Origin: a virus
Length of the DNA stretch: 64,000 bases
Reading direction: 5' to 3' (one strand)
Virus record (IMG/VR): IMGVR_UViG_3300028840_006257
Location: 1 to 64,000 of that record
Shown here: positions 40,505-47,101 of the stretch, piece after piece
How positions within the stretch are numbered: position 1 is the first letter of the stretch
How the letters are laid out: each line of letters starts with the position of its first letter
The notes under the pieces: generated by a model
What the model was told of the DNA's origin: nothing
Databases searched by the model: none
What the model saw: only the letters and a program-made list of their open reading frames with translations
Program-made: the position numbers and the translations under genes

Positions 40505-41260
40505 ATGAGTTTTCCGATTCCCACCCCGAACGTGCTGGACAGGTCCAAGGGCTTCATGCTCCTCCAGTACATCAACGACCCCAACATCCTCGGCTACCGG
40601 GTCCGGGTCGCGAACAGCCTCAACGAAGCTTACGGGCCGTTCAACGGGTTGCCGCTCGCCCTGGCAGGCACGACGGCGCTCTTCGACGTGGACCGAGACT
40701 GCACGTTCATCTCCAAGGCGATTCGTCAGCGAAGGACGGGCATCTCCGGGGACACGACTCGAGGGCAGACGCGGGCCATCTTCGATCCCAACGAGTTCTT
40801 CGGTCTGAGCGCGCAGGTTCCCCCGGACAGCGGGCTGTGGTTCGTTCGAACGCAGATCCGGACGGTGGCCAGTCCGGCCTTTCCCGGTGCGCCCGCGGAC
40901 AACACGAACCAGTCGATCATCGACATCGTCCAGGACCCTGAGTTCTTCTCCGTGCCGCGTCCGGCGCTGACCCTGCACGGGAGAGCGCCCGACCTGCCCG
41001 GGGCAGCTCCCGGGTCCCCTGCGCCACCTCAGGCGATGGTGTTCGGGGTTCCCGCGTTCGCGGACGCCATGGTCATCACGAACCACGACGCGGCATTCCC
41101 GCTGTACTTCGCCGCCGCCCTAGACCAACCCCTCATGCAGATCGACGCCGGGACCAACATCTCGCACGCGAGCGGCATGAAGGACGAGATGGTCATCTGC
41201 TCGACCGGCGGGAATCCCGACTTCTCGCTCCTGATCTCCACCGTGACCGGGATGCGCTAG
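40505..41260 (+). CDS. Virion structural-type protein, tandem paralog 2
   Basis: A 251-residue paralog of the preceding gene; ATG 40505 chosen to match it (SFPIPTPNVLDRSKGFMLLQ). The two are similar along their whole length with many substitutions, so the duplication is not recent. C-terminal halves are most alike (AFADAMVITNHDA, QPLMQIDAGTNISHASGMKD, STVTGMR). The pair may form alternative or hetero-oligomeric structural subunits. Confidence 0.7.
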   Translation: MSFPIPTPNVLDRSKGFMLLQYINDPNILGYRVRVANSLNEAYGPFNGLPLALAGTTALFDVDRDCTFISKAIRQRRTGISGDTTRGQTRAIFDPNEFFGLSAQVPPDSGLWFVRTQIRTVASPAFPGAPADNTNQSIIDIVQDPEFFSVPRPALTLHGRAPDLPGAAPGSPAPPQAMVFGVPAFADAMVITNHDAAFPLYFAAALDQPLMQIDAGTNISHASGMKDEMVICSTGGNPDFSLLISTVTGMR

Positions 41261-41290
41261 CGCCGCGCTATCGGTTATCCGTTTATAGGC

Positions 41291-41309
41291 CCCTTCAATA
41301 CAGGAAGGG
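41291..41309 (+). repeat. Inverted repeat in intergenic gap
   Basis: CCCTTC (41291-41296) and GAAGGG (41304-41309) with a 7-nt loop, following TTTATAGG. It could be a hairpin or operator before the next structural operon. The gene at 41351 has a GGAGG site. Confidence 0.35.
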
Positions 41310-41350
41310 ACAGCCTTCTGCCCTCAGTCCGGCAACGGAGGAGTTTCACG

Positions 41351-42016
41351 ATGCCATTCATCATCATGCGGAGGAGCGACATCCCGAACGGGGTCCTGCA
41401 GGTCGACGACCTCAAGCCGAACGACTCGCAGCGTAACTACACGCTAGATCCCCCGGGCCAGAGTGGGTACGTCCGAAACATCCCCGCGAACGAGACCGTC
41501 GTCACGGTCGGCGCGGGACCGATCCTCATCCTGCGCGACGTCTGCGGGCTCGCAGGCTACCTGATCGACAACGTGGAGGACAGCGCCGGGACGGCCATCA
41601 CGGCAGCGGTCGCCAACACCGCGTCGGCGGCGATCATAGTCCGGGCGCAGGCGGCCCTCACGGTTCAGACGGCCGACGTCGACGCGGAGCTCGTCGCCGC
41701 CGGTGCAGGGGCCGGCACGGGCCTCACGGCTGGCAACTCGACCGGTCTCCTCGTGGAGTTGCTGAGCCTGCTCTCCGGCGCGGTGTACGACCTTCCGGCG
41801 GGCAGCGAGGTCGAGACGGCGGCCAACCTCTTCAACGCGACCCGCATGGGTTCGTTCGTGACGACGCCCGGAGTCAAGTTCGTTCGACAGACGGGCGCCT
41901 TCAACGTCTCGAACGGCGCGGGGGACCTGTTCAGGTACAAGCAGGCGAACTTCGAGTACGCCGGCGTGCTTGGCCCCGCCATCACGGTCTACAGCAACAC
42001 GGGCGCCATCCTGTAA
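41351..42016 (+). CDS. Virion structural protein, paralog family B member 1
   Basis: A 221-residue protein with GGAGGAG before the ATG. The N-terminal signature FIIMRRSDIPNGVLQVDDLK, then a Gln-rich GQSGYV motif, repeats in the next two genes. An Ala/Thr-rich helical centre (ANTASAAIIVRAQAALTVQ) and a C-terminal beta segment (YAGVLGPAITVYSNTG) follow. Position next to other structural genes and family resemblance suggest a capsid- or tail-associated component, possibly a major one. Confidence 0.65.
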   Translation: MPFIIMRRSDIPNGVLQVDDLKPNDSQRNYTLDPPGQSGYVRNIPANETVVTVGAGPILILRDVCGLAGYLIDNVEDSAGTAITAAVANTASAAIIVRAQAALTVQTADVDAELVAAGAGAGTGLTAGNSTGLLVELLSLLSGAVYDLPAGSEVETAANLFNATRMGSFVTTPGVKFVRQTGAFNVSNGAGDLFRYKQANFEYAGVLGPAITVYSNTGAIL

Positions 42017-42028
42017 GGAGGTCTGAAG

Positions 42029-43111
42029 ATGCCGTACATCATCATGAAGCGGAACGACATTCCCGACGGGACGCTCCAGGTCACCGACCTCGAGCCCAAC
42101 ACCTCGCAGCGGAACCTCACGCTGGAGCCCGTGGGTCAGACGGGTTACGTCAACGCGGTCCAGAACGACACCGTGGTGCTGTACCAGCCGGGCGGCGGCG
42201 GGACCCCGATCCTGCTCCGCTGGCAGGCGAGGGGGCTCGGCGCGTGGCTCGGGACCAACGTGAACGACGGGACCGGCGTCCAGGCTCAGGGGGTGATGAC
42301 TCCGACGCTCACGCCGCTGACCGGAATCGGCGCCCCGTACTTCACGATCAACGGGGTCATCTTCGTGGCGACGGCCGGTCCCATCCCCCCCGGAATCCCG
42401 GGGGTGTTCGACGCCACGCTTCCGCTAGGGCCCGGTCCCGGCACCATGAGCTGGGACATCGCCACGCGGATCAACGACGTCGTCAACGGGCTGAACGGCA
42501 TCGTCGTCGCCACGCCGGACGTGCCCGCACCCGGCGACGTCCTGGTTCAGGCCGTGGCCGTCGGCACCGCCGGCAACGCCATCGACTTCACGGACGTGTC
42601 TCCGTTCCCCGGCGAGATCGCGATGGTGCCTCCGGGCGGGTTCCTGGCCGGGGGCGCGGACGCCGACTCGCTCACGGCCGCGGAGATCAACACGAGCTCG
42701 GCGGCCATCCTGGCCCTGTACGCGTACGGAAACCTCACGGCCGGCGCGGGAGTCCTCAACCTGGCGGCCATCAACGGCGCGATGGCGGCGGGCGCCATCA
42801 CGGCGGCACAGCTGCCCGAGGTGCTCGACATCCTGGCAGGTCGTCGCTACGTCTGTCCCAAGGACGTGCAGATCGACGCGGACGGGACCACGTTCGACGT
42901 GCAGCCCCCCGTCGGCACCACGGGCGGCCCGGGCTTCGTGGCCGGGAGCTATCGCAACCTGTTCGCGAACGACGGCCTTCCGCTCTCGTTCGTCGTCGGC
43001 CAGCTTGCCCAATTCCGCGACAACGGCTTCATCTACCGCGGCGTCGCGGGCAACCCGAACGGAGAGGCCGTGGTCGTCTACAACGACGACGGAACCCTGT
43101 ACACCCCGTAA
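42029..43111 (+). CDS. Virion structural protein, paralog family B member 2 with inserted domain
   Basis: A 360-residue paralog (YIIMKRNDIPDGTLQVTDLE, TSQRNLTLEPVGQTGYV). Relative to its neighbours it has about 130 extra residues near positions 100-210: YFTINGVIFVATAG, DIATRINDVVNGLNGIVV, VAVGTAGNAIDFTD. This resembles surface-decoration or flagellin-like insertion domains. The C-terminal region again ends in a beta strand (YRGVAGNPNGEAVVVYNDDG). Virion structural role inferred. Confidence 0.65.
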   Translation: MPYIIMKRNDIPDGTLQVTDLEPNTSQRNLTLEPVGQTGYVNAVQNDTVVLYQPGGGGTPILLRWQARGLGAWLGTNVNDGTGVQAQGVMTPTLTPLTGIGAPYFTINGVIFVATAGPIPPGIPGVFDATLPLGPGPGTMSWDIATRINDVVNGLNGIVVATPDVPAPGDVLVQAVAVGTAGNAIDFTDVSPFPGEIAMVPPGGFLAGGADADSLTAAEINTSSAAILALYAYGNLTAGAGVLNLAAINGAMAAGAITAAQLPEVLDILAGRRYVCPKDVQIDADGTTFDVQPPVGTTGGPGFVAGSYRNLFANDGLPLSFVVGQLAQFRDNGFIYRGVAGNPNGEAVVVYNDDGTLYTP

Positions 43112-43123
43112 GGAGATCAGGAA

Positions 43124-43804
43124 ATGGCTGAAGTTTTCCTCATCATGCGCCGCACGGACATCCCCGACGGGGTACTCCAGGTGGTGGACCTCTGGCCCAA
43201 CACGTCGAGCAAGAACTACATCTACCCGCCGGGCCTCGGCCAGACGGGATACGTTCACAACATCCCGACGCCGGTCATCGCGGGCAGCGTGGCCGCGGGT
43301 CCGCCGGTCGCCGCGACGGCGGATCTGACCGGAGTCGCGGCCTACCTGATCGGCAACATCGACACCACCGCCGGTGCGGGGAGTCCCCCGTTCACGGGGG
43401 CCCAGGCCGCCGCGGCCGCCGCGGGTCTGGTCGCCATCGCCCAGGCGGGAACCGTTCTCAATCTGGCGGCCGTGGACGCCGTCCTGGCGGCCGTCGTCGC
43501 GGGCACCTCCCTGACCGGTGGTGGCTCGACGGGCGTCCTCACGGAGCTCCTGAGCGTCATGGCGGGTGCCGGGTACGAGATCACGAGTGGCACCGCGATC
43601 TCGGACGGGGCCGGAAACTTCGCCGGTCGCGTGGGCGCCTTCGTGCCGGGCGTCTACAAGCAGCTCTACGACACCGGGTACTTCCTGCTCTCGAGCTGGA
43701 ACGGGAACATCTCGCTGATGGAAGGCCCGAACTTCACCTACGGCGGAGTCACGGGAGCGGCGATCACGACCTACTCCGCCACCGGCACCATCGTCGTGCC
43801 GTAG
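43124..43804 (+). CDS. Virion structural protein, paralog family B member 3
   Basis: A 226-residue paralog (FLIMRRTDIPDGVLQVVDLW, YPPGLGQTGYVHNIPTPVI) without the insertion of its neighbour. It has an Ala-rich helical centre (AQAAAAAAGLVAIAQAGTVL) and a C-terminal strand region (FTYGGVTGAAITTYSATG). Followed by a strong hairpin, so it likely ends a transcription unit that starts at 41351. Confidence 0.65.
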   Translation: MAEVFLIMRRTDIPDGVLQVVDLWPNTSSKNYIYPPGLGQTGYVHNIPTPVIAGSVAAGPPVAATADLTGVAAYLIGNIDTTAGAGSPPFTGAQAAAAAAGLVAIAQAGTVLNLAAVDAVLAAVVAGTSLTGGGSTGVLTELLSVMAGAGYEITSGTAISDGAGNFAGRVGAFVPGVYKQLYDTGYFLLSSWNGNISLMEGPNFTYGGVTGAAITTYSATGTIVVP

Positions 43805-43811
43805 GTCTTCG

Positions 43812-43840
43812 GGACGCCGGCCACGTGCGGGTCGGCGTCC
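43812..43840 (+). terminator. Rho-independent-type terminator hairpin
   Basis: GGACGCCG (43812-43819) and CGGCGTCC (43833-43840) form an 8-bp perfect stem, followed by TTCTCCTCCCCCT. It lies 8 nt after the stop of the third paralog and before the ribosome-binding site of the next gene. Confidence 0.6.
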
Positions 43841-43890
43841 TTCTCCTCCCCCTCTCGGGGACGGCCAAACCAGACATAGGAGATGGAATC

Positions 43891-44166
43891 ATGACGGACA
43901 GACCAGACGAGAAGGGCAACGGGTACAGGACGAGCGACCTGTACTACGCCGCGTACCTGAAGGTGGCGGGAGTGAACCTGCTTGGCACCAAGAGAGAAGG
44001 CGGCCGCGTCTTCTTCCTGTTCGAGGACGGAGAGGGCCTCCGCGACCTCAAGCAGCAGTACTACAACCGCTCGAGCAAGGTGCCGGCCCTGACGTACGCG
44101 GACGAGATCAAGGTCATGAAGGCCCTGACCCACGACGACAGAGGAGACGGTGCCCGTGCGCCTTGA
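43891..44166 (+). CDS. DUF5659-type small phage protein
   Basis: A 91-residue protein. ATG 43891 is preferred (AGGAGATGGAATC before it). The sequence YRTSDLYYAAYLKVAGVNLL, GGRVFFLFEDGEGLRDLKQQ and YADEIKVMKALTH fits the small phage DUF5659 family. The function of that family is not established. Its end overlaps the next gene. Confidence 0.7.
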   Translation: MTDRPDEKGNGYRTSDLYYAAYLKVAGVNLLGTKREGGRVFFLFEDGEGLRDLKQQYYNRSSKVPALTYADEIKVMKALTHDDRGDGARAP

Positions 44167-44680
44167 GCAGCTGATCGACGGCAACGACGAGGTCCAGCAG
44201 CACGTCGCCGCCGAGCGACGAAAGCAGGGTCTCACCGCCGTCTCCCCCATGGCCCGTCGGGCGATAGAGAAGGAGATCCTGCCCCAGATCGAGGAGAGTG
44301 TGATCTCGGCGGAGAGCGCGGAGGACCTGTGCGCCTCGACCAAGCGCTCCATCGAGGCCGCGTTCAGCTACAAGAACGAGATCTACACGCGCCTCGTCAG
44401 CTACAAGGGCATCGACCAGTCCGACCAGCAGTTCCTCGCCGACCTCGTGATCGTCATGGACGAGTGGCTCCGCGGCGTCAAGGCGGCCCTCGAGAGGAAG
44501 GAAGAGGAGGAGGAGGTCGAGGAGGAGCCCGAGAAGCGGGAGGTCGAGGTCACCGTGAAGGTCGAGACCGAGGCCTCGAAGGAGCGGGAAGGGGTCGTCG
44601 TCAAGGACGTCGAGGGCGGCGCCGAGATCGACGAGCGCGACCCCTCCGCCGTGTTCGACCTCAGAGACGTGAGGTTGTAG
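44150..44680 (+). CDS. Hypothetical phage protein with acidic C-terminus
   Basis: A 176-residue protein, GTG start inside the previous gene. The N-terminal part (QLIDGNDEVQQHVAAERRK) and middle (CASTKRSIEAAFSYKNEIYT) are helical. The last 60 residues are a Glu/Lys/Val-rich tract (KEEEEEVEEEPEKREVEVT). Probably a scaffold or structural accessory protein; no motif recognised. Confidence 0.55.
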   Translation: MPVRLEQLIDGNDEVQQHVAAERRKQGLTAVSPMARRAIEKEILPQIEESVISAESAEDLCASTKRSIEAAFSYKNEIYTRLVSYKGIDQSDQQFLADLVIVMDEWLRGVKAALERKEEEEEVEEEPEKREVEVTVKVETEASKEREGVVVKDVEGGAEIDERDPSAVFDLRDVRL

Positions 44681-44683
44681 CCC

Positions 44684-45475
44684 GTGTCGGTCTCGTTCAA
44701 CGTCGGCCAGGAGCTCGGCCGGAACGACCTCTCCATCTTCCTCGTGGACGAGTTCGGCGTTCCGGTGAACGCCGCCGAGATCAGCTTCGCCATCTACTTC
44801 GTGGACAAGAGCTCGGGTCCGCCGGGCGTCGAGGTGCTGATCCCCCCGCTCGAGCGAACTCCCGTGAACCCGGCCGTCGGGGAGTACTACGCTGCCGTTC
44901 TCGTCCCTCCCGGGGCCTCTCCCGGTGACTACCGGATACGCTGGAGCTTCAGGAGGACCCTCGCGGACGAGATCCAGGAGGTCGTGCAGGAGTTCGGGGT
45001 GAGCGATCCCTCCGCCTGCACGGACGGGCAGCCGCTCTTCTCGGCCTGCGTGGCGAGCCTGGTGGACAAGTTCAGGTACGCCGTCCGAGACGCGAACCCG
45101 GACCGCAACTACCACTTCCGGCCCCCCGAGCAGGAGGGAGTCGTCAAGAAGTACAACCGGGTCTTCGGCTACATCTGGGAGGACCACGAGATCGTGGTCT
45201 TCCTTGAGATGTCCCTCGACTGGTTCAACTCTCTTCCGCCCGAGACGGCCGAGATCAGCACCCTCGACATGCTGTGTGCGCGCAAGCCCAACTGGCGCAC
45301 CTTCATCATCTGGGGGGCCATCGTCCACGCCATGTTCGCGTTGGCGGCGAATTGGGTCGCCGACGAATTCTCCGTGGACGGCGAGACTCTCGTACGCGTA
45401 CACTTGCCGGAGGGGGGCACGTGTGAGCTTCCGATTTCCGAACTCTACGAGATCTGTGTAGAGGATGCTGACTAA
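44684..45475 (+). CDS. Phage structural protein N-half carrying the N-terminal part of a split intein
   Basis: A 263-residue protein, GTG start. Residues 1-229 are the N-extein: strand-rich first part (NVGQELGRNDLSIFLVDEFG), then helical phage part (DKFRYAVRDANPDRNYHFRP, WEDHEIVVFLEMSLDWFNSL, WGAIVHAMFALAANW). Residues 230-263 are the N-intein, beginning SVDGETLVRV (block A, Ser at position 1) and ending ELYEICVEDAD. The mature protein is predicted to be trans-spliced to the C-extein from 46820 to give about 302 residues. A neck or head-tail role is plausible from the family but not proved. It overlaps the endonuclease gene. Confidence 0.75.
   Translation: MSVSFNVGQELGRNDLSIFLVDEFGVPVNAAEISFAIYFVDKSSGPPGVEVLIPPLERTPVNPAVGEYYAAVLVPPGASPGDYRIRWSFRRTLADEIQEVVQEFGVSDPSACTDGQPLFSACVASLVDKFRYAVRDANPDRNYHFRPPEQEGVVKKYNRVFGYIWEDHEIVVFLEMSLDWFNSLPPETAEISTLDMLCARKPNWRTFIIWGAIVHAMFALAANWVADEFSVDGETLVRVHLPEGGTCELPISELYEICVEDAD
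45371..45472 (+). other. N-terminal half of atypically split intein (34 residues)
   Basis: SVDGETLVRV, then LPEGG and PISELY, align by eye with the block A of very short N-inteins such as that of AceL-TerL, which also starts xVxGxTxV and ends xIxxLY. Residue 1 is Ser rather than the usual Cys. The half ends at the ORF stop. Confidence 0.75.
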
Positions 45476-46418
45476 GCGACAGGTTCTTCAAGAGTACGGC
45501 TTCAACGCGAAGACGTTCGACGCGTTGATCGAGACCGGCATCGTAAAGGTCGTTGTGCGCCCAGGAAAACGGAAAACCGTCTTCGTCCCGAAGGCGAGCT
45601 TAGACAGTCTCCTTGAGGGTGAGCACTATGTCGTGTGTCGGTGTTGTGGTTCCCGTCAGGCACAGATCTCGACCAAACACCTACGGTCTTGTGCTGGCGT
45701 TTCCCTTCAAGAATATCGTGAAAAGTACCCGGACGCGTTTCTTATGGCTCGTTGGACGGCTAGGAGGCGGTGCAAGACTCCGGTACAGCGCGCGGCGCAA
45801 AGCGAGAAACTGAAGGCTAGATTCACGACCAAGGTCGGAGAGGAGACGAGGCGCGTCATCTCCGAAGCGTCGAAGCGTATGCACGAGAAGGGGTACCGAG
45901 ACCGTGCCACCGTGCATCTAAAATCTCTGAACCAGTCTCCCGAGATGAGGGAGATGCACAGGACACACACTCAGGCGCGCTGGAATCAGGGAACCTTACG
46001 AGAGACGGTGACCTCGTGGCATGCCGAGAACCGTGAGCGATCCCTGGCTTCAATCGCCCATGCCCGTAGACATCTCCAAAGGATAAGCAGGCCTCACCGA
46101 AAGATGAAGGCGGCGATGAAGGAGGCGGGCTTGCAGGAGTTCCAGACGGAGTACCCGGTCGCCTGGTATTCCATCGACGAGGCAATGCCCGGTCTGCGTC
46201 TCGCTGTCGAAGTGGACGGTTGTTACTGGCACGGGTGTGAAAGTTGTGGGATGCCTGGGACGTCTCGGATTCGTCGCATTGACAAGTCCAAGCAGACTTA
46301 CCTGGAAAACCGAGGGTGGACGGTGCTCAGATTCCCGGAACACCGGATCAACCGGGATGTCCAGGGTTGCGTCGCGGAGTTGTTGACCATCGTGAATGAG
46401 ATGGGAGGGCCGTCGTGA
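45465..46418 (+). CDS. Vsr-like/EDxHD homing endonuclease
   Basis: A 317-residue protein whose ATG overlaps the N-intein ORF. The N-terminus looks like an HTH (KRQVLQEYGFNAKTFDALIE), then CRCCGSRQAQISTKHLRSC may bind zinc. The C-terminal nuclease core is LRLAVEVDGCYWHGCESCG, then RRIDKSKQTYLENRGWTVLR and EHRIN, the Vsr-like arrangement (E/D...DGxxWHG, later H). It likely cuts intein-free copies of the host gene so the split intein spreads by repair. The stop overlaps the GTG of the C-intein ORF. Confidence 0.85.
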   Translation: MLTKRQVLQEYGFNAKTFDALIETGIVKVVVRPGKRKTVFVPKASLDSLLEGEHYVVCRCCGSRQAQISTKHLRSCAGVSLQEYREKYPDAFLMARWTARRRCKTPVQRAAQSEKLKARFTTKVGEETRRVISEASKRMHEKGYRDRATVHLKSLNQSPEMREMHRTHTQARWNQGTLRETVTSWHAENRERSLASIAHARRHLQRISRPHRKMKAAMKEAGLQEFQTEYPVAWYSIDEAMPGLRLAVEVDGCYWHGCESCGMPGTSRIRRIDKSKQTYLENRGWTVLRFPEHRINRDVQGCVAELLTIVNEMGGPS

Positions 46419-46819
46419 TCGAAAACGACATACGTCGCGCCATCAGGGAGGCATACAGGGCTGGCACCCTTGCGGTGGAAGCGGTGGAACCGGACTCTGG
46501 TCGCGTGGTTCGACGGCCACTGGAGAAAGTGATGCGCCACGACGTGCGTCACAAGCGGGCTTTTCGCGTGGCTACCGAGAGGGGAGACGTCATCGCGACG
46601 GAGGACCACTCCTTGTTCCTTCGGGCCGAAAATGGCATCAGAGAAGTCCAGACGAGCCACCTCGTGGCCGGAGACCGGATTGTCGCTGTCGCAGACGGTG
46701 ATGTGGTGGGGTTGGAAGTTGTTCACATCGAGGAGGTTGATACGCGGCAGCACATGTATGATCTGTCGGTTCCTGGACCGGAGAATTTCGTGATCGCGAA
46801 CGGAATAGTGGCGCACAAC
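46415..46819 (+). other. C-terminal half of atypically split intein (135 residues)
   Basis: The long C-half carries blocks B, F and G. The split falls between blocks A and B, so this is an S1-type split (short N, long C), not the common split near block B/F. Confidence 0.75.
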
Positions 46820-47041
46820 TCGTATAGCATCGGAGGAATCAGCCTCGATCTCGAGCGGTCGTCGAAGTACGAGAGCCTCAAGTCCAACGCCGAGGGACAG
46901 CTCGACAAGGCTGCCGAGGCCAAGGCGCGGACCGTGAAGTTCATCCGCGGTCTACAGCAGCCGAAGTTTGGATTCGGCGTGAGGTCGTCCTTCGGCCCCC
47001 AGGTGGGTCGAGGGGTTTTGTCGCCCCGCTCGTTCGTTTAG
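46415..47041 (+). CDS. C-intein fused to C-extein of the phage structural protein
   Basis: A 208-residue ORF, GTG start in a GTGA overlap. Residues 1-135 are the C-intein: block B TERGDVIATEDHSLF (TxxH), block F HMYDLSVPGPENFV, and block G VAHN, with the penultimate His and terminal Asn. The +1 residue is Ser. Residues 136-208 are the C-extein (SYSIGGISLDLERSSKYESL, RTVKFIRGLQQPKFGFGVRS). Block A is absent here, as expected if it lies on the 45371-45472 piece. Confidence 0.8.
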   Translation: MIENDIRRAIREAYRAGTLAVEAVEPDSGRVVRRPLEKVMRHDVRHKRAFRVATERGDVIATEDHSLFLRAENGIREVQTSHLVAGDRIVAVADGDVVGLEVVHIEEVDTRQHMYDLSVPGPENFVIANGIVAHNSYSIGGISLDLERSSKYESLKSNAEGQLDKAAEAKARTVKFIRGLQQPKFGFGVRSSFGPQVGRGVLSPRSFV

Positions 47042-47087
47042 TGAGGTTTCTCACATCGGCTTGATTTCCTTCATCCTCCTGACTCGG

Positions 47088-47093
47088 TTACAT
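47088..47093 (+). promoter_or_regulatory. -10-like TTACAT, leaderless arrangement
   Basis: TTACAT lies 8 nt before GTG 47102, and TTGATT occurs at 47061-47066, 21 nt further up. No Shine-Dalgarno is seen. This could give independent expression of the endonuclease gene. Confidence 0.35.
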
Positions 47094-47101
47094 TGTTACG
47101 A

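Larger units (their letters stand above)
45371..46819 (+). mobile_element. Split intein with intervening homing endonuclease gene
   Basis: The element comprises the N-intein (45371-45472), a free-standing endonuclease gene (45465-46418) and the C-intein (46415-46819). Removing it joins N-extein ...NWVADEF to C-extein SYSIGGISLDLERSSKYES, which reads as one continuous phage protein. The inserted DNA has visibly lower GC and different codon use than the flanks. Confidence 0.8.

Noticed and set aside
39745-41260. Assembly duplication of one gene
   Set aside because: The two copies differ at many positions along the whole length, so they are diverged paralogs.
46415-47041. Hint domain of a toxin or hedgehog-like protein
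   Set aside because: The domain lacks block A, is followed by a Ser-started extein that continues the upstream structural protein, and the missing block A is at the end of the 44684 gene.
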